The notes: a model not told the origin generated them from the letters alone. A stretch of 64,000 nt of DNA from Paracoccaceae bacterium (GCA_030066905.1 JASJAR010000002.1:147998-211997); one strand, 5' to 3'. Counted from the stretch's first letter, positions 1 through 9,914 are shown. Program-made: numbers and translations.

Positions 1-755
1 TCGTCGTCATCGAAGATCGCAAAGCAGGTCGCCCCCGAGCCCGACATCCGAGCGATGCGGCACCCCGGCTCGGCGCGGAGCGCATCGAGCACTTCCGCGA
101 TCACCGGCGCGACCGCGATGGCAGGGGCTTCGAGGTCGTTACGCTGGGCAGCGAGCCAGTCGGGAAACTCGTTGTAGATCTGCTCCATGATCGGCTCGTC
201 CATCGGCGGGTTATCGGGCTTGCGGAGGCCGGCGAAGACGGCGCGCGTGGAAACGGGAACGCCTGGGTTGACCAGCACCATCGGCCAGGACATGCGCCCG
301 TCAAGCGGCGACAGGCGCTCCCCAACTCCTTGCATGCGTACCATGCCCCACATCAGGCAGACGGGCACATCCGCGCCCAGGGTCAGCAGGGCGTCGGTCG
401 CGGGAAGCGGCACGTTATGGAGATCGGTCAACGCCTCGATGGCGGCCGCCGCATCTGCCGAACCGCCACCGATGCCGGAGGCGACGGGCAGGTTTTTTTC
501 GAGCGTGATGGACGCGGTGACCCCCAAAAGGGCGGCGGCACGCAGCACGAGGTTGTCTGCCCCTCTCGGCACGTCGCGGGCAAACGGGCCGGTCACCCCC
601 AGCGACGTCTCGGCAGCCTTGGTAACGCTCACCCGGTCGCCGATGCCGGCAAAGCACACAAGGCTGTCGAGCGTATGGTACCCGTCGGCCCGGCGGCCAG
701 TGACATGGAGCGTGAGGTTGATTTTCGCCGGCGCGAATACCTCAACCGTCGTCAT
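1..755 (-). CDS. ispE: 4-diphosphocytidyl-2-C-methyl-D-erythritol kinase (partial, 3' end outside window)
   Basis: GHMP-family kinase that phosphorylates CDP-methylerythritol in the MEP route to isoprenoid precursors, in the cytoplasm. The N-terminal PAKINLTL block (residues 9-16) carries the conserved lysine, and the glycine-rich ATP loop [14 protein letters not shown] lies at about residues 90-103. About 251 codons are present; the C-terminus runs off the left edge. The ATG at 755 gives the family's usual N-terminus and sits inside the last codons of the upstream TPR gene (stop at 742), a 14-base overlap that suggests translational coupling. The order ETF-QO, TPR protein, ispE is one I associate with Rhodobacteraceae. 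Confidence 0.95.
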   Translation of the reverse strand, partial: MTTVEVFAPAKINLTLHVTGRRADGYHTLDSLVCFAGIGDRVSVTKAAETSLGVTGPFARDVPRGADNLVLRAAALLGVTASITLEKNLPVASGIGGGSADAAAAIEALTDLHNVPLPATDALLTLGADVPVCLMWGMVRMQGVGERLSPLDGRMSWPMVLVNPGVPVSTRAVFAGLRKPDNPPMDEPIMEQIYNEFPDWLAAQRNDLEAPAIAVAPVIAEVLDALRAEPGCRIARMSGSGATCFAIFDDD

Positions 756-2427
756 TGGCGAGGCGAAGAGGCGGCGCCCCCTCTTCTTCCAGCACCACGT
801 CGAGCCCGACCTCGAGCTTGCGGCGGATGCGCTCCGCCTCCTCCTCTTCGGGCTCGAACCAAAGCGCCCGGTGCCACTGGAACTCCGCCTCGCGCTCGCG
901 GCCCACGGCCCAGTACACATCGCCCAGATGGTCGTTGATGATCGGGTCGACGGGTTCGAGCTCGACGGCCCGTTCCATATGAACCACCGCCTCGTCGTAG
1001 CGCCCGAGCCGGTAGAGCGCCCAGCCGAGACTGTCGGTGATGTAGCCCGAATCGGGGCGCGCCGCGACGGCGCGTTCGATGAGGTCAAGGGCCTCTTCCA
1101 TGTTGGTTTCCAGCTCGACGAAGGAATAGCCGAGGTAGTTCAGCACCTGCGGCTGGTCGGGATTGAGTTCGAGGGCTGTACGGAAGTCGGCCTCGGCGAG
1201 CTCCCAACGGTCCTCGCGCTCATGGGTAATGCCCCGGGCGAAATAGACCACCCATTGGGTGGGCAAGGCCTCGCCCATCAGGTCGATGGCTGTGTCGTAG
1301 TACGATGTCGCCTCGTCGTAGCGTTCGAGCCGTCGCAGCAGGTCGCCGAGACTGATATGGACTGCGGGGATCGAGCCGTGGGTCCTCGTCAGCTGTCGGA
1401 GGACCTCGATCGCGGCCTCGTTATTGCCGGCCAGCTCCAGCGCGCTGGCGCGGCCAAGCTCGGCGGCGTGGTAGGACGGATCGCTCTGGGGAACCATGTC
1501 GTAGACTTCGGTCGCCAGGCTGAACTGCTGAAGGTCCTCCAGGAGGTCCGCCGTGAGCAGGATCGCCTCGATATGAGTGGGGCTGAGCGCGAGTGTCAGT
1601 CGGCCGTAGAGCAGCGTATAGGCCGGCGACGCCTCGCCGCGAAGCGCAGAGCCGATGGAATAGAGCACCTCGGCCACGCCGTCGGCCGGAGCGGCGACCG
1701 CCGTGAAGGGAAGCGTTTCGCCCGCCTCGAGCGCCGCGCGGAGGTCTTCGAGTGCGGGGTCGAGATCGGTCCCGAAGATACCCTCGATGAGGTCCACGGC
1801 GGCCGCGTTCTGTTCGATCTGGCTCAGCACGGTGGCATGGGCGACCACCCCGCGGCGGGTAAGGCGCATTTCAGTGCCGGCCTCGCCCGACAGGATGAGT
1901 TCTGCCCCCTCGAAATCGCCCGCATAGGCGAGCGCCAGTGCCTTGTGATAGAGCCCGAAGGCCTCGACGCCCGGGTTGTCGGCAACATCGTCGAAGGCGG
2001 AGAGCGCCTCGCCCATCCGGCCGGTCCCCACAAGCGCCCAGGCCCGCACCAGCCCGTCGAAGAGGGGCCCCACCGAAAGCCCCGCATCGAGGTCGGCGAT
2101 GAGCCCCTCCCAGGCCTCACGGCGGGCGGCATCGACCGTCATGACGAGGTTCGCCACCTGGCTCGTGGCACCGGTTTCCTGAAGTCGGCGGGCCACCGGG
2201 ACGGCGCGCGTCACGTCGCCAAGCCCGACATAGGCGTTAACCGTACTTTCGAGGAGCCCCGGGTTCGAACGGTCGCCCACCAGCGCCCGCGTGTAATACT
2301 CCGCCGCCGCAGCGTAATCGGACGAAACACCGGCCGACCGCGCCGCCAGATAGGCGCCGGCGTTGAGTTCGGCGACCGCGGGTGTGGCGGCCAGCGTGAG
2401 TGCTAGCAGGGTGGCTCTGAACGTCAT
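742..2427 (-). CDS. Secreted tetratricopeptide-repeat protein
   Basis: 561-residue protein with an N-terminal signal peptide ([19 protein letters not shown], cleavage expected before ELNAG) followed by TPR helices along most of its length. The clearest repeats are in the C-terminal half, for example around [20 protein letters not shown] and the stretch ending in [14 protein letters not shown] proteins are protein-interaction scaffolds; this one should act in the periplasm or at the membrane. The start at 2427 is preferred over an in-frame ATG 15 codons upstream because it begins directly at the signal peptide. It lies between the ETF-QO and ispE genes and overlaps ispE by 14 bases. No enzymatic motif was seen; the specific role is unknown. 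Confidence 0.9.
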   Translation of the reverse strand: MTFRATLLALTLAATPAVAELNAGAYLAARSAGVSSDYAAAAEYYTRALVGDRSNPGLLESTVNAYVGLGDVTRAVPVARRLQETGATSQVANLVMTVDAARREAWEGLIADLDAGLSVGPLFDGLVRAWALVGTGRMGEALSAFDDVADNPGVEAFGLYHKALALAYAGDFEGAELILSGEAGTEMRLTRRGVVAHATVLSQIEQNAAAVDLIEGIFGTDLDPALEDLRAALEAGETLPFTAVAAPADGVAEVLYSIGSALRGEASPAYTLLYGRLTLALSPTHIEAILLTADLLEDLQQFSLATEVYDMVPQSDPSYHAAELGRASALELAGNNEAAIEVLRQLTRTHGSIPAVHISLGDLLRRLERYDEATSYYDTAIDLMGEALPTQWVVYFARGITHEREDRWELAEADFRTALELNPDQPQVLNYLGYSFVELETNMEEALDLIERAVAARPDSGYITDSLGWALYRLGRYDEAVVHMERAVELEPVDPIINDHLGDVYWAVGREREAEFQWHRALWFEPEEEEAERIRRKLEVGLDVVLEEEGAPPLRLANDDG

Positions 2428-2534
2428 CCGATGCTCCGCAAGTGTTGGGTCGCGCGAGGCTAGCCTGCACACGCCCCATGGGCAACCGAACCGGCGCCGC
2501 GGTGCCCGATCATGTTTCCGACGTCAACGATCCC

Positions 2535-4175
2535 TTACATATTGGGGTAATTCGGCCCGTCCCCGCCCTGGGGCACGGTCCAGGTGATGTTCTGGGTCGG
2601 GTCCTTGATGTCGCAGGTCTTGCAGTGGACGCAGTTCTGGAAATTGATCTGGAACCGCGTCTCGTCGCCTTCGCCGACATATTCGTAGACCCCTGCGGGG
2701 CAATAGCGCGCCGACGGCCCGCCATAGTCTCCAAGCTCGACCGGAACGGGCAGGTCCGGGTCGGCGAGATTCAGATGCGCCGGCTGGCTCTCCTCATGAT
2801 TGGTGAAGGAATAGGAGACATTGGTGAGCCGGTCGAACGACAGAACCCCGTCGGGCTTGGGATAGTCGATAGGCTTGTGCTTTCCGGCCTTGCCCGTCGC
2901 CGCCGCATCCGTTTTGCCGTGCTTCAGCGTGCCGAGAATCGACAGGCCGATCTGGTTCGTCCACATGTCGATCCCGCCGACTGTCAGGGACGCGAGAAGA
3001 CCGTTGTTCGACCAAAGCGGTTTGACGTTGCGCACCCGCTTGAGGTCCCGACCTACCGGCCCTTCGCGAAGCTCTCGGTCATAGCCGGCCAGGTCGTCCG
3101 TCGAACCGGCCTTGATCGCATCATGGGCGTGTTCGGCCGCAGCGATCCCCGAGAGCATCGCATTGTGATTGCCCTTGATGCGCGGGACATTCACGAGCCC
3201 CACCGAACAGCCAAGGAGCGCACCGCCGGGAAATGCCGCTTTCGGCATCGACTGGAAGCCGCCTTCGGAAATCGCGCGGGCCCCGTAGGCGATGCGTTTT
3301 CCCCCCTTCAGGAGGTCGGCCACCATCGGGTGATGCTTGAACCGCTGAAACTCCATGTAGGGGTAGAGATGCGGGTTCTCGTAGTTGAGATGCACCACGA
3401 AGCCGACATAGACTTGGTTGTTGTCGAGGTGGTAGATGAAGCTCCCGCCACCGGCGTTCGATCCCAGTGGCCAGCCCATCGTATGGGTCACCGTGCCGGG
3501 GCGGTGTTTCTCGGGGTCAATCTCCCAGAGTTCCTTCATGCCGAGGCCGTACTTTTGCGGCTCCGCGTCGGCATCGAGGGCGTATTTCGCGATCACCTGT
3601 TTCGAAAGCGAGCCGCGGACGCCCTCGGCAAGCATCACGTACTTGCCGCGGAGCTCCATGCCCGGCTCGTAGCCGTCGCCGATGGAACCGTCGGGGTTCC
3701 GCCCGAACTCCCCCGCGATCACGCCGGCCACCCGGTCGCCATCGAGGACGAGTTCGGAGCACGACATGCCGGGGAAGATCTCCACCCCCAGAGCCTCGGC
3801 CTCACCGGCCATCCAGCGGCAGACGTTGCCCATCGAGACGATGTAGGTGCCGTGGTTCGACATCAGCGGCGGCATCAGAGCGGTGGGGATGCGCAGGGCG
3901 CCGGCCTCGCCCAGCATGAAAAAGTTGTCCGACGTCACTGGGACATCGACGGGGGCACCCCTCTTCCTCCAGTCGGGGAGCAGCGCATCGAGGCCGGACG
4001 TGTCGAGTACCGCACCCGACAGGATATGCGCGCCGACCTCGGACCCCTTTTCGAGGACGACGACATCGAGGTCGGGGTCGAGCTGCTTCAGACGGATCGC
4101 GGCGGACAGGCCTGCAGGCCCTGCACCGACAATCACCACGTCGTAGTCCATCGATTCGCGTGTCACTTCGGCCAT
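2535..4175 (-). CDS. Electron transfer flavoprotein-ubiquinone oxidoreductase
   Basis: 546 residues, the usual length for ETF-QO. It passes electrons from reduced ETF, loaded by acyl-CoA and other dehydrogenases, to ubiquinone at the inner membrane. The N-terminus has the FAD dinucleotide motif VGAGPAG at about residues 16-22. The C-terminus holds the [4Fe-4S] ligands, a cysteine in ARYCPAG followed by the cluster NCVHCKTCD. An acyl-CoA dehydrogenase gene at 13583-15277 is a plausible functional partner, although the ETF subunits are not in the window. The gene diverges from greA across a 167-base intergenic region that must hold both promoters. Confidence 0.97.
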   Translation of the reverse strand: MAEVTRESMDYDVVIVGAGPAGLSAAIRLKQLDPDLDVVVLEKGSEVGAHILSGAVLDTSGLDALLPDWRKRGAPVDVPVTSDNFFMLGEAGALRIPTALMPPLMSNHGTYIVSMGNVCRWMAGEAEALGVEIFPGMSCSELVLDGDRVAGVIAGEFGRNPDGSIGDGYEPGMELRGKYVMLAEGVRGSLSKQVIAKYALDADAEPQKYGLGMKELWEIDPEKHRPGTVTHTMGWPLGSNAGGGSFIYHLDNNQVYVGFVVHLNYENPHLYPYMEFQRFKHHPMVADLLKGGKRIAYGARAISEGGFQSMPKAAFPGGALLGCSVGLVNVPRIKGNHNAMLSGIAAAEHAHDAIKAGSTDDLAGYDRELREGPVGRDLKRVRNVKPLWSNNGLLASLTVGGIDMWTNQIGLSILGTLKHGKTDAAATGKAGKHKPIDYPKPDGVLSFDRLTNVSYSFTNHEESQPAHLNLADPDLPVPVELGDYGGPSARYCPAGVYEYVGEGDETRFQINFQNCVHCKTCDIKDPTQNITWTVPQGGDGPNYPNM

Positions 4176-4342
4176 GCCGTCCTCGCCTTGCCGGAAATCG
4201 CGCGGACGCTAGCCGGGCGGTATCTGAGGGTCAACGCTCCGGCAGGTTTCGGCGGGGGTCTGACGCAACGAAACCGGGACTTGCCGGGCGCCTTGATTTT
4301 TGATTGTGTCACACGACCCTACCGAACCCACGGTTTTACCCC

Positions 4343-4813
4343 ATGGACAAAATTCCTTTGACCCGCGCGGGCCAGACCGCGCTCTCTGAAGAATTGAAGC
4401 AACTCAAAACGGTCGAGCGGCCCACCGTGATCAAGGCGATTGCCGAGGCCCGCGAGCATGGCGATCTGTCGGAGAATGCCGAGTACCATGCCGCGCGCGA
4501 GAAGCAGAGCTTTATCGAGGGCCGGGTCAAGGAGCTCGAAGGTATCCTTTCGTTGGCCGATGTCATCGACCCCGCGAAGCTCTCCGGCGCAATCAAGTTC
4601 GGTGCCACCGTCCGGCTTGTCGACGAGGACACCGAGGAGGAAAAGACTTATCAAATCGTCGGCGAGCCGGAGGCGGATATCGAAGCTGGCCGGCTCAATG
4701 TCAGATCCCCCCTGGCCCGCGCCCTGATCGGCAAGGAGGAAGGCGACAGCGTCGAGGTGCGGACACCGGGCGGCGAGAAATCCTACGAAGTGCTCAAGGT
4801 CGAGTTCGTCTAA
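4343..4813 (+). CDS. greA: Transcription elongation factor GreA
   Basis: 156 residues, standard GreA length. It binds the RNA polymerase secondary channel and stimulates cleavage of backtracked transcripts. The N-terminal coiled-coil domain contains the family block [18 protein letters not shown]; the C-terminal FKBP-like domain ends in [14 protein letters not shown]. The start [11 protein letters not shown] is the conserved GreA start, so an in-frame ATG 13 codons upstream was not used. The gene diverges from the ETF-QO gene and is followed after 14 bases by a membrane protein gene. Confidence 0.97.
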   Translation: MDKIPLTRAGQTALSEELKQLKTVERPTVIKAIAEAREHGDLSENAEYHAAREKQSFIEGRVKELEGILSLADVIDPAKLSGAIKFGATVRLVDEDTEEEKTYQIVGEPEADIEAGRLNVRSPLARALIGKEEGDSVEVRTPGGEKSYEVLKVEFV

Positions 4814-4827
4814 CGCGGAGGCCCATC

Positions 4828-5814
4828 GTGGCGGAAGACAGCGGCAAGTCGGGCTTCCGGCTTGGGGTATTCGACGGCGGCGTGGAGCGGGCCGGACTCC
4901 GGCCGGGCGAGGCGCTGGCGCTCGGTCTCGCCGCGCTCTGGGGCGTGCTGGCCCTTCTCTACCTCGCCTCCGCCGCCGGCCCCGATACCGGTCCAGATCC
5001 GCTGCGGCGTCTGATGGCGGTGCTGGTGATCTTCCTTCCGGCCGGCCTCGTATGGCTCGCGGTGTCCATGCGTCAGACCGCGCGCGACGTCGAGGCCCAG
5101 GGCAATGCGCTGCAAGCCGCGCTCGATCAGTTCCGCAAGGCCGAGGCCCAGAGGTCGCAGAGTTCGATCGTCGGGCTTCGACCCGCGACCGCCGCCGCCC
5201 GGCCCGGTCCGGAAACGGGACCGCCGGTGCCACCGGCAGGGCGAAGCGGAACCCGCGCCTTCGCGACGCCCGCGCCGCCGCCGGAGCCCGATGGCGACCG
5301 ACCGGATGCCGCGCCGGGTCTCTTCGCCGAACCGGCCCCCGACCCTCTGCCGCTCGATGTCTTCATCCGCGCGCTGCATTTTCCCGAGACGGCCGAGGAC
5401 GCCGCGGGGTTCGAAGCGCTGCGCCGCGGTCTCCGCCATCCGACATCGGGCAAGGTCGTTCAGGCCGCTCAGGACATGCTGACCGCCCTGTCGCAGGACG
5501 GCATCTACATGGACGACCTGATCCCCGACCGCGCCAAGCCCGAGACCTGGCGGCGGTTCGCCAAGGGCGAGCGCGGCCGGGTGGTTTCCGAACTCGGCGG
5601 AATCCGCGACCGTGCCGCGCTTGCGCTTTCGGCCCGGCGGATGCGCGAGGAACCGATCTTCCGCGACACCGCGCACCATTTCCTGCGGTCCTTCGACCAG
5701 ACGCTGGTGCGGATCGAACCCGAGGCGACGGACGCGGAACTCGCCCGTCTGTCGGAAACCCGGTCCGCCCGTGCCTTCATGCTGATCGGGCGCGTCACGG
5801 GGATGTTCGACTGA
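4828..5814 (+). CDS. Conserved hypothetical membrane protein
   Basis: 328 residues with a GTG start preceded by a GGAG ribosome-binding site at 4817-4820. Two membrane helices lie near residues 29-50 and 61-80, followed by a short charged, possibly coiled stretch (about 83-110), a proline/alanine-rich linker (about 115-170) and a C-terminal globular part of about 150 residues. No catalytic motif was recognised. It lies 14 bases after greA, so co-transcription is likely, and it runs convergently into moeA with 12 bases between the stop codons. The topology suggests a membrane-anchored cytoplasmic domain; function unknown. Confidence 0.75.
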   Translation: MAEDSGKSGFRLGVFDGGVERAGLRPGEALALGLAALWGVLALLYLASAAGPDTGPDPLRRLMAVLVIFLPAGLVWLAVSMRQTARDVEAQGNALQAALDQFRKAEAQRSQSSIVGLRPATAAARPGPETGPPVPPAGRSGTRAFATPAPPPEPDGDRPDAAPGLFAEPAPDPLPLDVFIRALHFPETAEDAAGFEALRRGLRHPTSGKVVQAAQDMLTALSQDGIYMDDLIPDRAKPETWRRFAKGERGRVVSELGGIRDRAALALSARRMREEPIFRDTAHHFLRSFDQTLVRIEPEATDAELARLSETRSARAFMLIGRVTGMFD

Positions 5815-5826
5815 GGCGATATCCGC

Positions 5827-7092
5827 TCAGAACCCGAAGCCCGCATAGGGCAGATAGCGCACCGGATCGCCAGGCCGGATATGCGCCGCGCCGTCGGCTA
5901 GTTCCACGAGACCCTGGGCCCAGGAAAGCCCCGAAATCCGGCCCGACCCTTCCGAGGCGAAGACCTCCGCCGCGCCGTCGCCAGTCAGACGGGCGCGCAA
6001 AAACTCCCGGCGTCCGGGTTTCTTGCGCTTCTCGAAGGCAGCCGGGACGGTGACGGCGAAAGGCTCGGTCCAGCCCTCGCCGGAGAGCACGCCGACGGCG
6101 GGTCGCGCGAAAACGAGGGCGCAAACGAGGGCCGCCACCGGGTTGCCGGGCAAACCCATCACCGGCACCCCATCCCACATCGCAAGCGCCAGCGGGCGGC
6201 CCGGCTTCAGTGCAATACGCCAGGACGTGAGGTGACCTTCGGCCGCGAGGATCGCCGAGACATGGTCCTCGTCGCCCGCCGACGCCCCGCCGGAGGTCAG
6301 AATCAGATCGGCCTCCGCCGCGCCCCGGTCGAGGGCGGCGCGGACGGCGCCGCGGTCGTCTCGCGCGTGACCGAGATCGACCGGCGTGGCGCCCCAGGCC
6401 CGGGCCAGTGCGAGAAGCATCGGGCGGTTGGCATCGAAGGTGCGGGCGGGGTCGTCCGTCGCTCCCGGGCCGGCCAGTTCGTCGCCGGTCGAGAGAACCG
6501 CGATGCGCAAGGGGTGGCAGACCTCGACCTTCGCCGTTCCGGTCGCCGCCAGAAGGGCGAGGTCGGGGGGTCTCAGGCGACAGCCTGCCCGCAGGATATC
6601 GGCGCCGGCGGCCACATCCTCGCCAGCAGCACGGGTGTTCGCCCCCCGCCGCATCCCCGTCTCGAACGCCACGCGATGCCCGTCGGTCGTCACGTCCTCT
6701 TCGAGCACCACGGTGTCCACGCCGTCTGGGATCAGCGCGCCGGTGAGAATGCGGATGGCATGACCGGGCGGCACGGCACCGCGAAACGGCGCTCCGGCGG
6801 CGGCACGCCCCTCCAAAAGGGGCAGCGTCGCGTCGCCTTCCCCAAGAGCGTCACGGGCAAACCCGTAACCGTCGACGGCGGCGTTCGCTCCGGGCGGGTT
6901 GGCCCGGCGCGCGGTCTGATCCGCGGCCAGGACCCGGCCGAGCGCGGCTTCCAACGGCAGTGTCTGCGTCCCGACGACAGGATGCAGGGCGGCGCGCAAA
7001 CGGGCGAGCGCCTCGTCGACCGGCGTCCAGTCGACGCCGGGGGGCAGCGCGAAGCAGTCGTTCTTGAGGCGTGGCGGGGTCAGGCGGGACAC
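5827..7092 (-). CDS. moeA: Molybdopterin molybdenumtransferase MoeA
   Basis: 421 residues. MoeA inserts molybdate into adenylylated molybdopterin in the last common step of molybdenum-cofactor synthesis. Recognisable blocks are the N-terminal NPPGANAAVDGYGFA stretch, the central TSGGASAGDEDHV loop of the MPT-binding domain, and GLPGNPVAAL in the C-terminal half. It is the last gene of a coupled minus-strand operon fdhD-mobA-mobB-X-moeA; its start overlaps the end of X by 13 bases. The C-terminus ends in RYLPYAGFGF. Confidence 0.96.
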   Translation of the reverse strand: MSRLTPPRLKNDCFALPPGVDWTPVDEALARLRAALHPVVGTQTLPLEAALGRVLAADQTARRANPPGANAAVDGYGFARDALGEGDATLPLLEGRAAAGAPFRGAVPPGHAIRILTGALIPDGVDTVVLEEDVTTDGHRVAFETGMRRGANTRAAGEDVAAGADILRAGCRLRPPDLALLAATGTAKVEVCHPLRIAVLSTGDELAGPGATDDPARTFDANRPMLLALARAWGATPVDLGHARDDRGAVRAALDRGAAEADLILTSGGASAGDEDHVSAILAAEGHLTSWRIALKPGRPLALAMWDGVPVMGLPGNPVAALVCALVFARPAVGVLSGEGWTEPFAVTVPAAFEKRKKPGRREFLRARLTGDGAAEVFASEGSGRISGLSWAQGLVELADGAAHIRPGDPVRYLPYAGFGF

Positions 7093-7934
7093 AACGCGCC
7101 TTTCAGGGTTTCCTCCTGGCCGACCCCGAGGATCCAGCCCTCGACCGGCGCCTCAACCGACATCATCGCGGAAAGTTCGCCCGGCGACAGCCGCGAGAGC
7201 GCCCGGGCGAGAAGACGCACCTGGGCGCGATCCTTGATCGGGTCGCCCTCGGCGCGCACTGCGCCGGCCAGAAGCGAAGGCCAGATCTCCGCGAAAACAA
7301 CCGGGCCGCCCGGCTCTTCGAAGGGCCAGACCCGGACATCTGCGCCGAAGCGCGCCCGCAGCCTCGACAGCATTGCCATGCCCGTCATCGCCTGACCGCC
7401 GACGGCACCGGCCCCGCCCATCTGCCAGCAGGTGAAGGCGCCGTTCGCTCGCGCCTCGGTGGTGCGCCGTTCGCGCTGCCCGTGACGTCCGTCACGCTCG
7501 GCCTTGGTGCGCGGCAGATGCGGGACGTCCACCTTTAGCCCGTTGAACCAGAATGGACCGACACCGGGAAAGCGCGCGTTTAACGCTCCGGCCAGTTGAA
7601 AGCGAGTATTGGCCCGCGGTTCGTCTGCAAGATTGTCGGCGTAGAAGTCCCAAAGGTCGAGCGGCGATCCGGGGCCGACGATTGCGGCGCAAAAACCTTC
7701 GGGGTAGCCGAAGGGGAAGTCGAAGCCGACCATCAGCCGACGCCCCGCCGCGCATTCGGCTTCGATCAACCCTTCAAGCCAGCGCCCGGCAAGGGACCGG
7801 TTGCGGAGGTAGACCGGTTCAGCTTCCGCCCCGCCCCGCACCAACCCCGCCCAGATCGCGTCCTTCCGGGGCCGGGGCCCGGTATCGTTTCCGGCGGACC
7901 AATCGATGACGCAAACCGTATCGAACCCCGTCAC
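7080..7934 (-). CDS. Predicted RNase-H-fold (DUF429-like) protein in the molybdenum-cofactor operon
   Basis: 284 residues, not a classical Moco enzyme. Acidic residues fall at positions expected of an RNase-H-like fold: Asp11 after the first strand (VCVIDWSAGN), Asp72 (VGFDFPFGYP), Glu216 (FAEIWPS) and Asp231/Asp235 (DPIKDRAQ). The start overlaps the mobB stop by an ATGA junction and the end overlaps moeA, so it is locked into the Moco operon. I believe relatives occur at this position in other Rhodobacteraceae, sometimes under loose Moco-related names. The DUF429 link is from motif resemblance only; the substrate is unknown. Confidence 0.7.
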   Translation of the reverse strand: MTGFDTVCVIDWSAGNDTGPRPRKDAIWAGLVRGGAEAEPVYLRNRSLAGRWLEGLIEAECAAGRRLMVGFDFPFGYPEGFCAAIVGPGSPLDLWDFYADNLADEPRANTRFQLAGALNARFPGVGPFWFNGLKVDVPHLPRTKAERDGRHGQRERRTTEARANGAFTCWQMGGAGAVGGQAMTGMAMLSRLRARFGADVRVWPFEEPGGPVVFAEIWPSLLAGAVRAEGDPIKDRAQVRLLARALSRLSPGELSAMMSVEAPVEGWILGVGQEETLKGALCPA

Positions 7935-8425
7935 AGCCCGACCTCCGCAGCAATGAAGTCGGCAATCGACACGGTATCGTCGAGGTTGAAGACAGGACGG
8001 CCATAGCCGTCGATGGCCGTATCGGCGGCGATGGCGCGGATTGTGGTGTCGCCAGGCGCGATGAGGTCGTTCCCGGTCTCGGCCCGGAACGCCTCGATCT
8101 TGGGGTGCCGGTCGCGCTTGTAGCCCTCGACAAGGAGGAGATCGACTGGCGAAATCCGCGCAATGAGGTCGTCGAGCGCCGGTTCGGGGGCACCGCGCAA
8201 CTCATGCATCAGGGCGAAGCGGGCCCCCGAGGACAGCAAAACCTCCGTCGCCCCCGCATTGCGGTGACGGAAACTGTCCTTGCCGGGGTGGTCGACGTCG
8301 AACGTGTGGTGGGCATGCTTGATCGTGGAGACCGAGCTGCCACGGGCGACGAATTCGGCGACGAGCCGTTCCATGAGGCCGGTCTTGCCTGCGTTCTTCC
8401 AGCCGACCACCCCCCAGATCTTCAT
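7931..8425 (-). CDS. mobB: Molybdopterin-guanine dinucleotide biosynthesis adapter protein MobB
   Basis: 164 residues. P-loop GTP-binding protein that assists MobA in forming the guanine-dinucleotide form of molybdenum cofactor. The Walker A motif GWKNAGKTGL is at residues 8-17, followed by the family block STIKHAHHTFDVDHPGKDS and the DLLLVEGYKRD strand. It is coupled by four-base overlaps to mobA upstream and to the RNase-H-fold gene downstream. Confidence 0.95.
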   Translation of the reverse strand: MKIWGVVGWKNAGKTGLMERLVAEFVARGSSVSTIKHAHHTFDVDHPGKDSFRHRNAGATEVLLSSGARFALMHELRGAPEPALDDLIARISPVDLLLVEGYKRDRHPKIEAFRAETGNDLIAPGDTTIRAIAADTAIDGYGRPVFNLDDTVSIADFIAAEVGL

Positions 8426-9012
8426 CCGGCGATCCCCTCGGCAATGGCGAGGTCCTCGGGCGTATTGACGTTGAAGAAGGGGTCGATCTCGCCCGAGGGG
8501 AAATCGGCATAGGCCGTACCATGCCGGTCGGTCCAGGCAAGGACCTTGCGGGTGCCCGCTTTGAGCGCATCGCGCAGGTCGTCGCGCAGAGCGACGGGCC
8601 AGTAGCCGAAGGTCGGGTGGCGGCCATCAGTTGTGCGCGCAAGTGCGATGGGCGCGTTCGCAGCCGCCGCTTCCAGGCGCCGAACGAGGTCCTCGGGAAA
8701 AAACGGCGTGTCCCAGGCGGCGGTTACGATATGGCTCGCACCTTCGTCCGCCGCCCAGTCGAGACCGGCGAGGACGCCGGCGAGTGGCCCCAGAAACCCG
8801 TCGACGCTGTCGGCGAGGACCGGCAGGCCCAGCGCGTCGAACCGCGACGGCTCGCCGTTTGCGTTGAGTGCGACGGCCGAAACCTGTGGCCGCAGCCGGG
8901 CGATGACGCGGTCGAGGATCGTCTCCTCGCCGAGGCGCAAAAGCCCCTTGTCTGCTCCGCCCATGCGCCGGGCGAGGCCGCCTCCAAGGATCACGCCGGG
9001 CGGTATGGTCAT
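8422..9012 (-). CDS. mobA: Molybdenum cofactor guanylyltransferase MobA
   Basis: 196 residues, usual MobA length. It transfers GMP from GTP to Mo-molybdopterin, giving the bis-MGD cofactor of DMSO-reductase-family enzymes such as formate dehydrogenase. The nucleotide-binding signature GVILGGGLARRMGGADKGLL is at the N-terminus. The start overlaps the fdhD stop by four bases and the end overlaps mobB by four. The operon therefore serves MGD-containing enzymes, which fits the presence of fdhD. Confidence 0.96.
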   Translation of the reverse strand: MTIPPGVILGGGLARRMGGADKGLLRLGEETILDRVIARLRPQVSAVALNANGEPSRFDALGLPVLADSVDGFLGPLAGVLAGLDWAADEGASHIVTAAWDTPFFPEDLVRRLEAAAANAPIALARTTDGRHPTFGYWPVALRDDLRDALKAGTRKVLAWTDRHGTAYADFPSGEIDPFFNVNTPEDLAIAEGIAG

Positions 9013-9914
9013 TCTGCCGCGCTCTTTCTGCGGTGGCGCCGGTCTTCCTCGGCCACCGACCCCGGGTCGGCATCGCGCAGAAGCCGCTCCTCCCCTGACA
9101 GACAGACGAACCGCCGCCCCCGCATCCGCCCGATGAGGGTCAGTCCGACCTCCCGGGCGATCTCCACCCCCCAGGCGGTGAACCCCGAGCGCGACGCGAG
9201 CACCGGAATGCCCATAAGCGCGGTCTTGATGACCATCTCCGACGTCAGGCGGCCGGTGGTGTAAAGTATCTTATCGTCCGGCGCGACGCTTTCGGAAAGC
9301 ATCCAGCCGGCGATCTTGTCCACCGCGTTATGGCGCCCGACGTCTTCCATATAGACCAACGGGCGGTCCTCTCGGCACAAGACCGTCCCGTGGATCGCAC
9401 CGGCTTCAAGATAGAGCGACGGGGTGCGGTTGATGGTGTCGGCAAGGGTGTATAGCCAGGACGTGCGAACCTCCGTTGCCGGCAGGGTCAGCCCGTCGAG
9501 CCCCTCCATCATGTCGCCGAAGACCGTCCCCACCGCACAGCCCGAGGTGCGGGTCTTCTTCTTCAGCTTCTCTTCGTAGCTTGTCGCGCCATCGGTCCGC
9601 ACCACGACGGTTTCGAGGTCGTCGTCGTAGTCGACGCCGGTCACCGCCTCGTCGTCGCGCAGCATCCCCTGGTTCTTCAGAAACCCCAGCGCCAGATATT
9701 CGGGGTAGTCCCCGATGGTCATTGCGGTAACGATCTCCTGACCGTTGAGAAAGATTGTGAGCGGGCGTTCCTCGACCACTGAAATCGGGGCCTCGGCGCC
9801 GGTCTGGTCCGTCCCGGTCACGGCGCGGGTCAGCCCCGCGCGCCCCGGATCGGGGGCGATGAGGTAGTGACCCGGACCGTCGCGACGCGCCATTTGAACC
9901 CTCTGTTGATCCAC
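9009..9914 (-). CDS. fdhD: Formate dehydrogenase accessory sulfurtransferase FdhD
   Basis: 301 residues. FdhD transfers sulfur to the molybdenum centre of formate dehydrogenase. The family block TSGCAVG (cysteine at residue 126) is present, with LALGFLKNQGML upstream and EDVGRHNAVDKI in the C-terminal domain. An in-frame ATG seven codons downstream (9893) is an alternative start. It is the first gene of the fdhD-mobA-mobB-X-moeA operon, and only 36 bases separate it from the divergent AzlC-type gene. No formate dehydrogenase structural gene is in the window. Confidence 0.95.
   Translation of the reverse strand: MDQQRVQMARRDGPGHYLIAPDPGRAGLTRAVTGTDQTGAEAPISVVEERPLTIFLNGQEIVTAMTIGDYPEYLALGFLKNQGMLRDDEAVTGVDYDDDLETVVVRTDGATSYEEKLKKKTRTSGCAVGTVFGDMMEGLDGLTLPATEVRTSWLYTLADTINRTPSLYLEAGAIHGTVLCREDRPLVYMEDVGRHNAVDKIAGWMLSESVAPDDKILYTTGRLTSEMVIKTALMGIPVLASRSGFTAWGVEIAREVGLTLIGRMRGRRFVCLSGEERLLRDADPGSVAEEDRRHRRKSAAE

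Noticed and set aside
187..2406. Long open frame of 739 codons on the plus strand opposite the TPR and ispE genes
   Set aside because: It is antisense to two clearly recognised genes and its translation is Arg/Gly/His-rich with no motif; long antisense frames arise from high third-position GC.
4305..4313. TGTG-T-CACA palindrome upstream of greA as a CRP-like site
   Set aside because: The dyad is only nine bases with a one-base centre; the spacing does not fit CRP/FNR family sites.
2442..4361. 639-codon open frame on the plus strand opposite the ETF-QO gene
   Set aside because: Mirror of a well-supported gene; no recognisable domain and it would overlap the greA start.
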